Shown here: piece after piece, positions 6,922 through 14,828 of the stretch
Layout of the letters: every line of letters starts with the position of its first letter
Position numbering within the stretch: the stretch's first letter is position 1
Assembly (NCBI GenBank): GCA_017307505.1
Contig: JAFKEE010000021.1
Span: 217,949-281,948, forward strand
Length of the DNA stretch: 64,000 nt
Direction of reading: 5' to 3'
Source of the DNA: Acidobacteriota bacterium
Lineage (GTDB): Bacteria > Acidobacteriota > Terriglobia > Bryobacterales > Bryobacteraceae
The notes under the pieces: generated by a model
Told to the model about the DNA's origin: nothing
Databases searched by the model: none
What the model saw: the letters and a program-made list of their open reading frames with translations, nothing else
Translations under genes and position numbers: made by a program

Positions 6922-7656
6922 ATGTCATCTCGTATCGCATTCGTCACAGGAGCCAGCCGCGGCATCGGCCGCGCCTGTGCTTTGAGCCTGGCCGCGGCCG
7001 GGCACAAGGTCGTCCTGGCCGCTCGTGATGTTCAAAAGCTGGAAGCAGTCAAGGAGGAGATCGTGGCCGCCGGCGGATCCGCGTCGGTCGTCTCGCTCGA
7101 CCTCGCGTCGGAAGACTCCATCAAGGCTGCGTTCGCGCAGGCCCAGCAGGAAGCCGGACCCATCACGATCCTCGTGAACAACGCGGGCATCACCAAGGAT
7201 GGCCTGGCCATGCGCATGAAAAAGGTGGACTGGGATGCCGTCCTGCAGACCAATCTCACCGGCAGCTTCCTCTGCATCCAGGCCGTGATGCAGGGCATGC
7301 TGAAGGAGCGCTGGGGCCGTATCATCAACATCGCCTCCGTGGTGGGCGAATCCGGCAATGCGGGCCAGGCGAACTATGTGGCGTCGAAGGCAGGCCTGAT
7401 CGGGTTGACGAAGTCGCTGGCGATGGAACTTGGCAGCCGCAACGTGACGGTGAATGCCGTTACCCCTGGCTTCATCGCCACCGACATGACGGCGGTCCTC
7501 AGTGACGAGGTGAAGCAGAAGCTGCTGGCCTCTATCCCGTTGAAGCGGCTGGGCTCGGCGGAAGACGTGGCCGCGGCAGTGAAGTTCCTGGCGAGCGAGG
7601 AAGCCAGCTACATTACGGGGTCGGTGCTGAAGGTCAACGGCGGCATGTATATGTAG
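6922..7656 (+). CDS. fabG: 3-oxoacyl-[ACP] reductase (short-chain dehydrogenase)
   Basis: The 244-residue classical short-chain dehydrogenase shows the nucleotide-binding glycine motif TGASRGIGRA at residues 9-18, NNAG near 89, and the catalytic Ser-Tyr-Lys set in IASVVGESGNAGQANYVASK. The length and the ending NGGMYM fit FabG, which reduces 3-oxoacyl-ACP with NADPH during fatty acid elongation. The N-terminal Arg/Ser pattern after the first beta strand favours NADP(H). It stands alone here without other fab genes, so a related SDR role cannot be excluded. Confidence 0.85.
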   Translation: MSSRIAFVTGASRGIGRACALSLAAAGHKVVLAARDVQKLEAVKEEIVAAGGSASVVSLDLASEDSIKAAFAQAQQEAGPITILVNNAGITKDGLAMRMKKVDWDAVLQTNLTGSFLCIQAVMQGMLKERWGRIINIASVVGESGNAGQANYVASKAGLIGLTKSLAMELGSRNVTVNAVTPGFIATDMTAVLSDEVKQKLLASIPLKRLGSAEDVAAAVKFLASEEASYITGSVLKVNGGMYM

Positions 7657-7788
7657 GCTGGGGCTTGGCCGGTAAGCTAGTGAAATCCTGGGCCGCAGAG
7701 CGCCTGTCGCACCTTGCCTGTCGAGGCCGCGGCTCTGCTCCAGCCGCAATCCCTATTTCCCCCTGCGCTATAGTGTGAATTCCGGTCC

Positions 7789-9105
7789 ATGCCGAACCTC
7801 AGTCAGTCATTACGCGAGATGGGTGTCGTTGGCGCCGGCGGCGCCGGCTTCCCCACCGAAGTCAAAGCCAAGTCCCAGGTCGAGTACATTCTCGCCAATG
7901 GAGCCGAGTGCGAACCTCTCCTCCATAAGGACTTCGAGCTCATGAAGCGCTACCCCGCCGAGATGGTCTCCGGCATGGCGCGCATGATCCAGGTCACCAG
8001 CGCCCGCGAAGGCCGCTTCTGCATCAAAGAAAAGAACAAGGAAGCCGTCGATGCCGTCACGCCGCACGCCAAAGCGGCGGGCATCGAGATGACCTATCTC
8101 GGCGACTTCTACCCGTCCGGTGACGAATACGAGATCGTCTACGCCGCCACCGGCCGCCTCATCCCCGCAGCGGGCATCCCGCTGAACGTCGGCTGCGTCG
8201 TCAACAACGTCGAGACTCTCTATAACGTCGAACTCGCCGCCCAGGGCAAGCCGGTTACGAAAAAGTTCGTCTCCATCAGCGGAGCCGTCAAACGCCCCTG
8301 CAGCTTCTGGGCACCCATCGGCTGCACCTTTGCCGACCTGCTTGCCATCGCCGGCGGACCCACCGTCCCCGACATCGGCATCTTCGTCAGCGGCATGATG
8401 ATGGGCACCCTGACGTTCGACCTCACCGGCATCGTCACCAAGACCACCTGCGGCCTCATCGTGCTGCCGCGCGAACATTCGCTGGTCCAGCGCAAGAGCA
8501 AGCCCAAAGAGGTGATGGCCCATATCGGCAAGTCGGCCTGCGACCAGTGCAGCTACTGCACCGAGTTCTGCCCGCGCTACCTGCTCGGCTATGACGTTCA
8601 GCCGCACAAAGTCATGCGGACCCTCGGTTTCACCCTCTCCGGCAAGGAGAACTGGAGCCAGTGGGGCGAGCTCTGCTGCTCCTGCGGCCTGTGCACGCTC
8701 TACGCCTGCCCCGAAGACCTCTTCCCCAAGGAAGCCTGCGACGACGCCAAGGTGACGCTGCGCACCGCCGGCATGAAGTACGTCCAGCAGCACCCCGTCC
8801 GGGCGCACCCGATGAAGGAGTACCGCCGCGTTCCGCAGTCGATGCTCCGCCAGCGGTTGAACGTCGAGGCCTATGAAAGCCACACGCCGTTCGTCGCCGA
8901 CGAACCCAAGCCCGCGCGGGTGCGCATCCTCACCAAGCAGCACGCCGGCAAGCCCGCGACGCCCGTCGTGGCGGAAGGCGACCGCATCGAAGCGGGCCGT
9001 CCCATCGCCCGCATGAACGAGAACGAACTCGGCGCCGACGTCCACGCCAGTATCTCCGGCCGCGTGGCCCGAGTCACCGCCGAAGCCATCGAAATCGAAG
9101 CCTGA
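7789..9105 (+). CDS. pduS: PduS-like microcompartment electron-transfer flavo-iron-sulfur protein
   Basis: The 438-residue protein resembles PduS/RnfC. An N-terminal glycine-rich flavin/NAD-binding segment (GVVGAGGAGFPT) comes first, then an SLBB-type region at about 160-200. Two ferredoxin-like cysteine clusters follow at about 250-262 (CDQCSYCTEFCP) and 296-309 (CCSCGLCTLYACP), then a C-terminal barrel-sandwich hybrid domain (about 395-435). In propanediol microcompartments PduS reduces cobalamin and passes electrons through the shell partner PduT. The next gene, 17 bp downstream, is that partner. No other microcompartment genes are seen in this window, so which compartment it serves is unknown. 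Confidence 0.82.
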   Translation: MPNLSQSLREMGVVGAGGAGFPTEVKAKSQVEYILANGAECEPLLHKDFELMKRYPAEMVSGMARMIQVTSAREGRFCIKEKNKEAVDAVTPHAKAAGIEMTYLGDFYPSGDEYEIVYAATGRLIPAAGIPLNVGCVVNNVETLYNVELAAQGKPVTKKFVSISGAVKRPCSFWAPIGCTFADLLAIAGGPTVPDIGIFVSGMMMGTLTFDLTGIVTKTTCGLIVLPREHSLVQRKSKPKEVMAHIGKSACDQCSYCTEFCPRYLLGYDVQPHKVMRTLGFTLSGKENWSQWGELCCSCGLCTLYACPEDLFPKEACDDAKVTLRTAGMKYVQQHPVRAHPMKEYRRVPQSMLRQRLNVEAYESHTPFVADEPKPARVRILTKQHAGKPATPVVAEGDRIEAGRPIARMNENELGADVHASISGRVARVTAEAIEIEA

Positions 9106-9122
9106 GCCAAAGGAACAACCAA

Positions 9123-9674
9123 GTGGCCCGCAACTCCATCGGATTGATTGAACTCTCGAGCATCGCCGCCGGCTTCCTGGTCTGCGACTCGATGCTGAAG
9201 ACAGCGGATGTCGAACTGGTGCTGGCGCGCACCATCTGTAGCGGCAAATACATGGTCCTGATCCGCGGCGACGTTGGAGCGATCCAGGCTGCGGTTGAAG
9301 CCGGCAAAACGGCGGGCGACTTCTCCATCATCGACACGTTTGTCATCGCCAATCTGCACGAAGACATCTTCCCGGCCATCAGCGGCACCACGAACGTAGG
9401 TCAGTTGGAGTCCCTGGGGATCGTCGAGTCGTTCTCCGTGACCAGCCTGATCGAAGCAGCTGATGCCATGGCCAAAGCGGCCAACGTCCGGCTGGTGGAG
9501 GTGCGCCTGGCGATGGCGCTGGGCGGCAAGGCCTTTGCGTCGTGTACGGGCAGCGTGTCGGCGGTCAGGACGGCGGTAGAAGCAGGAGCCCAGGTCATCG
9601 GCCGCAAGGGGTTACTGGTGAACAAGGTCGTCATCCCGCAACCGAGGCCGGAGTTGCTGCGGGAGATGATCTAG
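9123..9674 (+). CDS. pduT: PduT-like tandem-BMC shell protein with iron-sulfur pore cysteine
   Basis: The 183-residue product has two BMC shell domains: residues about 5-85 (GLIELSSIAAGFLVCDSMLK) and 95-175 (GIVESFSVTSLIEAADAMAK). It is therefore a BMC-T protein that assembles as a pseudohexameric trimer in a microcompartment facet. Cys39 in TICSGK aligns with the cysteine that three PduT chains use to hold a [4Fe-4S] cluster in the central pore. The close link to the pduS-like gene supports an electron conduit across a shell. The spacing of 17 bp with a shared purine-rich leader (AAAGGAAC) suggests co-expression. Confidence 0.87.
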   Translation: MARNSIGLIELSSIAAGFLVCDSMLKTADVELVLARTICSGKYMVLIRGDVGAIQAAVEAGKTAGDFSIIDTFVIANLHEDIFPAISGTTNVGQLESLGIVESFSVTSLIEAADAMAKAANVRLVEVRLAMALGGKAFASCTGSVSAVRTAVEAGAQVIGRKGLLVNKVVIPQPRPELLREMI

Positions 9675-9707
9675 GGAGCGGCGGAGGCGCCTGGCGGATC
9701 GTTCGGA

Positions 9708-9905
9708 TCAGGCTCCAACCACAATCAGTCGAACCGCAGGTGGCCGGGATGCACAAGGCTCTTCGAGGTGCAGAACCAACGCCTCCCGGAGGTTTGCGAG
9801 TACCTCGGTTTCGCTCTCCCCCTGGCTGGCGACGTCGATGTCCAGGCACTGGGAGACAAACCAGTTCCCTTCCCGCCAAACCGCCGCATGGAACGGTAGG
9901 TTCAT
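9708..9905 (-). CDS. HicB-like small protein, no HicA partner visible
   Basis: The 65-residue product starts MNLPFHAAVWREGNWFVSQC and continues LDIDVASQGESETEVLANLR, the compact beta-beta-alpha pattern of the HicB N-terminal domain (partial RNase H fold). HicB antitoxins neutralise HicA mRNA interferases, but no hicA-sized double-stranded-RNA-binding-like frame is beside it and no DNA-binding C-terminus is present. Solitary HicB-like proteins of this size are common. An in-frame extension upstream exists but looks non-coding; the chosen ATG has only a weak ribosome binding site. Confidence 0.6.
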   Translation of the reverse strand: MNLPFHAAVWREGNWFVSQCLDIDVASQGESETEVLANLREALVLHLEEPCASRPPAVRLIVVGA

Positions 9906-9978
9906 TCCGCCATTCTTCCAAACGGAGCCGCCGCGCGGCAACGTCTTCCCCTCACGCAAGAACCACTTATGCCAATCT

Positions 9979-10749
9979 ATGACTGTGTCCGGCCCCGACC
10001 GTAGCGTCCTTCCCCTGCCCCGCCTCAGCGTGCTTCTTGCCGCGCGAGCTCCCACAGGAGTCGTCTTCCGCCGCGGCCCTTCCCGCATCGTCCGAGTCAT
10101 CCATTGGGATCGGACGAACGACGAGTTCACACATGGCGCGACCTTCAAAGGCAGGATCTACGCCGACCGCTCCGACCTCTCACCGGACGGCCGTCACTTG
10201 CTCTACTTCGCCATGGGCGGTGTAGCTTGGGCCATCGCGGGTGCAGGCAACACCTGGACAGCTATCTCCGAAACACCTTCCCTGACAGCCCTCTCTTTGT
10301 GGGGTCAAGGTGATACCTGGGGCGGCGGCGGCTTCTTCCTTTCGAACGACTCCTACTGGCTGGATGCAGACGGCAACACCGGCCTGATTCGCGACAATGC
10401 GCCGCTACGCCGCGAGACTTACTCCCCAAATCGCAAGTTTCTTTCAAGGCTGGAGCGAGATGGTTGGATCGATAGAAGGCCCACTGATCGGGGGTCTCTG
10501 TACGAAAAGCAACTCGCCCACGACTGGATTCTGCGAGCCACCGGCGAGCCTCGCCGCTACGAGATGGAGAAGCGCGGCCACTCGCCGCTGCCCTGCCCGA
10601 ACTGGGAGTGGGCCGACTGGGACCGCCACCGCCTCGTCTGGGCCGAATCCGGCTGCCTGTGCGCAGCATCATTGGAACCGGAAGGACTTAGGCCGGCGCG
10701 CACGCTCATGGATTTCTCGACAATCGCCACGCCTCCGAGGCTCGATTAG
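9979..10749 (+). CDS. Unknown protein, possibly WD/beta-propeller-like
   Basis: The product is about 256 residues from the ATG at 9979. It contains segments such as DRSDLSPDGRHLLYFAMGG and WADWDRHRLVWAESGCL, with repeated Trp/Gly-rich strands of the SPDGR type found in TolB-like beta-propellers. It has no clear signal peptide. The start is uncertain because the in-frame region upstream is antisense to the HicB-like gene. The next gene follows after 48 bp on the same strand. No function can be assigned. Confidence 0.5.
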   Translation: MTVSGPDRSVLPLPRLSVLLAARAPTGVVFRRGPSRIVRVIHWDRTNDEFTHGATFKGRIYADRSDLSPDGRHLLYFAMGGVAWAIAGAGNTWTAISETPSLTALSLWGQGDTWGGGGFFLSNDSYWLDADGNTGLIRDNAPLRRETYSPNRKFLSRLERDGWIDRRPTDRGSLYEKQLAHDWILRATGEPRRYEMEKRGHSPLPCPNWEWADWDRHRLVWAESGCLCAASLEPEGLRPARTLMDFSTIATPPRLD

Positions 10750-10797
10750 TCAGGAAACAGGACGGTGATTGCGTTCCTTCCTGCCGTGGAATGAAGC

Positions 10798-11400
10798 ATG
10801 CTCAGAATTGATGAAGCAGCCCTGGCTGCAGTCCAACCCGAACTCGCCGACGGAGAAGTCCTCTTCTGGGCGGGCAGGCCTAACCCCCGGATTCACCTGC
10901 ACAAACAAGACGGATTCTTAATCCCATTCAGTCTGCTTTGGGGCGGTCTCACCAGTTCGTTCGCATGGTTAGCCGTTTCCGGTTGGCTTGGGCCGCAGCG
11001 TAACCCAGACACTCCGTTTGCTGCGGTCGCACTGACCTGCACCATGGCTTTAATCGGTCAATATCTCATTTGGGGCCGCTTCGTCTATGTAAAGAGGATG
11101 AAGCTCAGAACTCACTATGCGGTCACGAACCAGCGTGTCCTCGCCGTTCAGGGCTTCTCCCGGCGCCGCCTGGCTTCTGCTTACATCGACAAGATACACA
11201 CGGTGGGACTGGAGGAAGGACCCGGGCAATCAGGCAGCCTGCGCTTCACCGACACCCCGCCCAGTTGGGGCATCTTCTCCCCCGACAATCATTGGCAGGG
11301 TTGGAACACCATGTCGATCGGGACCGTTCCGGTCTTCGTAGACATCGACGAACTGAAGCAGGTATACCGACTCGTTCTTCAACTACGAGCCCAATCATAG
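10798..11400 (+). CDS. Membrane protein with bacterial PH-like domain
   Basis: In the 200-residue product two transmembrane segments lie at about 40-65 (FLIPFSLLWGGLTSSFAWLA) and 77-95 (AVALTCTMALIGQYLIW). They are followed by a bacterial PH-type beta domain with the typical phrase HYAVTNQRVLAV and a later SASLYI-like strand (RRRLASAYIDKIHTVGLEE). This architecture matches the YdbS/YdbT-like bPH2 membrane proteins, whose role is poorly defined. It is convergent with the MBL gene that ends at 11453. The family call is moderate; the role is unknown. Confidence 0.6.
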   Translation: MLRIDEAALAAVQPELADGEVLFWAGRPNPRIHLHKQDGFLIPFSLLWGGLTSSFAWLAVSGWLGPQRNPDTPFAAVALTCTMALIGQYLIWGRFVYVKRMKLRTHYAVTNQRVLAVQGFSRRRLASAYIDKIHTVGLEEGPGQSGSLRFTDTPPSWGIFSPDNHWQGWNTMSIGTVPVFVDIDELKQVYRLVLQLRAQS

Positions 11401-11452
11401 TCGCCATTGGCACGAGCTTAGTCTTCCCCGGCTCTGCCCCATTCACCTCGCC

Positions 11453-12883
11453 CTACAACTCAAACTCATACTCCTTGCAAATCTGCGACTTCAGCAGATC
11501 CTGCGTCGAAAAATACTCGCTCTCTTTCTGCAGCTCCGCCACCAGCGTCGACCGCGGCACCTCCGTATGCGACTGCACGCTCCCGTGCTTGCCCGGCTTC
11601 GTCGACACCACCGTCGTCAACCGGTCCGGAGCCGGCGTCTCGTGCTTGTGCTCAAACAACGCCCACAACGACTTCGGCGTCGCATTCAGGCTGCCGTGAT
11701 GCCCCACCTTATAAACGTCCACCGACTTCAGCATCTCCTTCACCGGCTCCTGGCTCAGCGCAAACTGCCAGTTCTCGATCTGCGCATCCCCCGGAAACAG
11801 GAAGCTCTTCCCGCCCACCTGGAACAACAGGATCACGCTCGTGTTGTTCATCGCCGTATCCAATGACCGCACCAGTTCCATCAGCTGCTCGCCGCGAATC
11901 TTCTGCGCCCGCCCCACAAACCAACGCACATTGGCCGGAATCGCGTGCACCTCGTGGGCCTCCGCCGCGGGGAACAGCGGGACCTTCAAATCGACGGACT
12001 CGCCCGCCGCCGCCTGAAATTGCCAGAACGCCGCGAACTGCCAGAACTCATTCGCGTCCCGATCCTTCTCTTTCTTGATCGACTGCGTCTGCTTCAGATT
12101 CGGCGGACCCAGCACATGCACGGTCACACCCGGCAGCACCGGCTCCAACCCGGACTTCGAACCCGCGTTCACATACGCCGCCCGGCCCTTCTTCCCCATC
12201 TCCATCAGGTTGACCACCGCCGACTTGTTCGGCAGGTTGTTATCGCCCAGAAAACCCATCTGGCTCGCCATCTTCGTCGACAGCCCCAGATGCTCGTCTC
12301 TCGATGCCTCCGCAATCGCACCCGCCATGCGGTTCATGTTGTGCAGGCTGGCGATGAACGCCTTCGCATCCGGTTTGCCGCCAGTGAACGTCGTCGCCGT
12401 CGCCTCATCCGCTTTCGGCTGAGCCTCCGGATCCTCCGTCCAGGGCTGGATCACCAACCCTGGATTCATCCGGGCGATCACCCCGCCGGTATTGTCCCCT
12501 TCCGTCGAGAACCCGCTGATGTGGTCGCGATGACGGTGCGTCGCCACCACCGCATCCAGCCGCGCCACCCCATCGGCATCGGTGCACTGCGCCTCGATAT
12601 CTTTCGCAATGGCCATCATGTAGTCGTCATCGGCGTTCTTCGGAGCCGCCGTGCTGCCATAGTCGATCAGGATCCGGCGCTTGAACTTCGGATACTCAAA
12701 CGTCAGCAGGAAACAATCGCCGAAGCCTACGTTGTAGGCGCGCAGCGTCAACTTCACCGGACCCTTGCCCGCCGCGGGCTTCGCAGCGACCTTCTTCGCC
12801 GGCGTCTTCTTCGACGCGGCTTTCTTCGCGGTTACCTTCTTAGCAGCCGTCACTGCCGATTTCTTCACTTGGATCTTGGCCAT
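11453..12883 (-). CDS. MBL-fold hydrolase with histone-H1-like N-terminal tail
   Basis: The product is about 476 residues. The first 45 are a lysine/alanine tail with repeated AAKKVTAKKAASKK-type units, as in histone H1-like DNA-binding tails. A metallo-beta-lactamase fold follows: THRHRDHISG carries the HxHxDH metal motif, with FPGDAQIENW and VYKVGHHGSLN as the later aspartate and histidine ligands. The start of the catalytic part (LRAYNVGFGDCFLLTF) is of the ComEC/Rec2-associated type. The start at 12883 follows the upstream metallopeptidase stop by one base, so the two genes form one unit. A nuclease or phosphodiesterase role is plausible but inferred. Confidence 0.75.
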   Translation of the reverse strand: MAKIQVKKSAVTAAKKVTAKKAASKKTPAKKVAAKPAAGKGPVKLTLRAYNVGFGDCFLLTFEYPKFKRRILIDYGSTAAPKNADDDYMMAIAKDIEAQCTDADGVARLDAVVATHRHRDHISGFSTEGDNTGGVIARMNPGLVIQPWTEDPEAQPKADEATATTFTGGKPDAKAFIASLHNMNRMAGAIAEASRDEHLGLSTKMASQMGFLGDNNLPNKSAVVNLMEMGKKGRAAYVNAGSKSGLEPVLPGVTVHVLGPPNLKQTQSIKKEKDRDANEFWQFAAFWQFQAAAGESVDLKVPLFPAAEAHEVHAIPANVRWFVGRAQKIRGEQLMELVRSLDTAMNNTSVILLFQVGGKSFLFPGDAQIENWQFALSQEPVKEMLKSVDVYKVGHHGSLNATPKSLWALFEHKHETPAPDRLTTVVSTKPGKHGSVQSHTEVPRSTLVAELQKESEYFSTQDLLKSQICKEYEFEL

Positions 12884-12884
12884 C

Positions 12885-14651
12885 TTAGTCACACTCCTGC
12901 GGCTGCTCCACCTGCTCTTCATGCGCCGTCCAATCGGCCACCGCCGCGCCGCCGGCCTGGCCCCAACCCGACATCCGCTTGCGGTGCATCGAAGCGAAGC
13001 GCCTCATCTTCGACGCCCCCGGCTTGAAGAATCCGTACTGCCACAAGTACTTCATGCGCCTCGACTGCCGCTCGGCATTGAAGATCGAGTTGCCGACGTT
13101 ATACTTCAGCCGTCCATACTGGTCGAAGATCATCGCGTTGCCGCCATACAGCGTCACCTGCAGGTCTTTCGGCATCCCTTCCGGCTTCTCGATCTTCAGC
13201 CGCTTCAGTTCACTGGCCCGGATCGTCAACTGCTGGATGTACTCCACCACCGTCTCGCGCAGCGTGAATCCGTCATCGCCCACACGCACGCACGGGCGTA
13301 CCGACTGGACCCGCGTGTAAGCCTCCTCACTCAGCTTGAAAGCCCGCCGGTTCTCCCAGATGAACCGGAACACCTCGTCGTAGTCGCACTTCATCTCCTC
13401 GAAATGCGTGCGGTCATAGACGACCCGGTGGTCCTTGTCGCCCTGTGGCGGCGGATCCCAGGTACCCGGCTCCCGCTCGCCCTTCGACGTCGGCACAATC
13501 CCATAGGCGTTGAAGGACTTGTAAAGTTGTTCCCGGAACCGGTACTTGAGGTCCTTCGGATACATCTCCCAGTCGGAGGTCAGCAGGGCGCTGGCAAAGT
13601 CGCAGAACTCGAGGTCTGTCGGCGGGCAGTAATCGATCGCGCGCACGCAGATTGTTAGAAGGTGATCCGCTACCTCGGCGCCTTCTTCCACCGCCCGCTT
13701 CCGGTCCAGCGTCTTGTCGGGATGGATGTACGGCTGCATACGCGCCACCCACACCTCCAGGAAGACGTTGATGATCGCCGCCACCAGCACCTCTCCGCGC
13801 CGGTGCGGCTCTTCGAATTCGGGGTCGTGCAGGTAATCCTGGCCCGGCAGCAGCGTCACGGAACGCCGCAGCGCATTGCCGCGGATCCCCGACAACTCCT
13901 CGCCGAACTGCTCGGCCAGACCGGTCAGAATCGACTCCCGCAACGCCTTCAGCGTCACATTGCTGGCGTTCATCATCACCCGCCGCCCGGTCGGATCCAG
14001 CACTTTGGCGACCACATCCCGCATCGAGAACACACTCAGAATCGCCACAATATCGGCAAATCCCTCGTGGAATCCGGCCTGCTCCGGGGAAGATGGATCC
14101 GTGAACCGCTCCCGCAGGCCGTCCAACAGCGCGTGCGTCGTCTCATGCGCGATCACATCGTGCGCCAGGCATCCGAAGACGTAGCCCTTGGTCTTGACCT
14201 TCGGAAAATAGCCGAACATCAGGGCCTGGTCGTCCGGGGAGTAAAACGCATTCGCATCGGCGAAGGCGTGCGGAGCCACCTGGATCTGGTGACCCTGGAA
14301 GCTCCAGGCCACCCTGCGGCCCAATGCGAACTCAAACCGCGACAGCGTCCGCATCACAATCGCATAGACGTTCATCGCGTGGAAATCCGGACTCGCCAGC
14401 AGCTGCGCATCCGTCATCGTGGCGAACGGATCCGCGGGCAGATCGTCGGAGTGGTTGGGCGGCCGGGGCACTGTCTTGTAGAGGGTGTTGGTTGTGGAGT
14501 CGTAGTCGACGACCTGCACCCGGTAACCGCGAGGGCCCGGCTCCAACTCCTCATTCGGGATTTCGATTTGTGTCCGGACGATCTTCCCGCCCACCTGGAT
14601 ACTGGGATCCTGAGCGATGATCGTGATCTTGCGGCTGGGATAGTAAGGCAC
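12885..14651 (-). CDS. Gluzincin-type zinc metallopeptidase paired with the MBL gene
   Basis: The 588-residue protein has no signal peptide and carries DVIAHETTHALLDGL at about residue 165-180, an HExxH zinc motif. GFHEGFADIVAIL lies about 25 residues later and would supply the third glutamate ligand, as in thermolysin-like gluzincins. The N-terminal 100 and C-terminal 250 residues match nothing I recognise. It would hydrolyse peptide bonds in the cytoplasm. It is 1 bp upstream of the MBL gene and both appear to be transcribed from before 14651. The pairing with a DNA-tail MBL enzyme is unusual and suggests a joint process, possibly defensive, but no direct evidence is present. Confidence 0.72.
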   Translation of the reverse strand: MPYYPSRKITIIAQDPSIQVGGKIVRTQIEIPNEELEPGPRGYRVQVVDYDSTTNTLYKTVPRPPNHSDDLPADPFATMTDAQLLASPDFHAMNVYAIVMRTLSRFEFALGRRVAWSFQGHQIQVAPHAFADANAFYSPDDQALMFGYFPKVKTKGYVFGCLAHDVIAHETTHALLDGLRERFTDPSSPEQAGFHEGFADIVAILSVFSMRDVVAKVLDPTGRRVMMNASNVTLKALRESILTGLAEQFGEELSGIRGNALRRSVTLLPGQDYLHDPEFEEPHRRGEVLVAAIINVFLEVWVARMQPYIHPDKTLDRKRAVEEGAEVADHLLTICVRAIDYCPPTDLEFCDFASALLTSDWEMYPKDLKYRFREQLYKSFNAYGIVPTSKGEREPGTWDPPPQGDKDHRVVYDRTHFEEMKCDYDEVFRFIWENRRAFKLSEEAYTRVQSVRPCVRVGDDGFTLRETVVEYIQQLTIRASELKRLKIEKPEGMPKDLQVTLYGGNAMIFDQYGRLKYNVGNSIFNAERQSRRMKYLWQYGFFKPGASKMRRFASMHRKRMSGWGQAGGAAVADWTAHEEQVEQPQECD

Positions 14652-14776
14652 GGCGTCTCTCTGAGTGTGAAGAGTACACGCATCCCGTTTCAGAATCCAT
14701 AGATTCTTTCAAAATTGACCTGACCCGCGCGCCAACCCGCCGCCCGGTCCGCCAGAAACACCCCCTGAAATGGAAA

Positions 14777-14808
14777 CCGGCGCCCCACCCGGGAGGGGGA
14801 GGCGCCGG
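14777..14808 (-). terminator. GC-rich hairpin after the Oar-like receptor gene
   Basis: Arms CCGGCGCC (14777-14784) and GGCGCCGG (14801-14808) form a perfect 8-bp stem about 20 bp beyond the receptor stop codon. On the minus strand the hairpin is followed by TTTCCATTTC, a poor but usable T-rich tail. Confidence 0.5.
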
Positions 14809-14828
14809 CTGCTTGCGGTGAGTTCGGT

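Noticed and set aside
7810-9045. 411-codon minus-strand frame opposite pduS
   Set aside because: The pduS frame has clear Fe-S cysteine motifs; the antisense frame has only low-complexity Ala/Gly/Asp composition.
9708-10148. 146-residue version of the HicB-like protein
   Set aside because: The N-terminal 81 residues are Arg-rich, antisense to the next gene and without a ribosome binding site; only the last 65 residues look like a domain.
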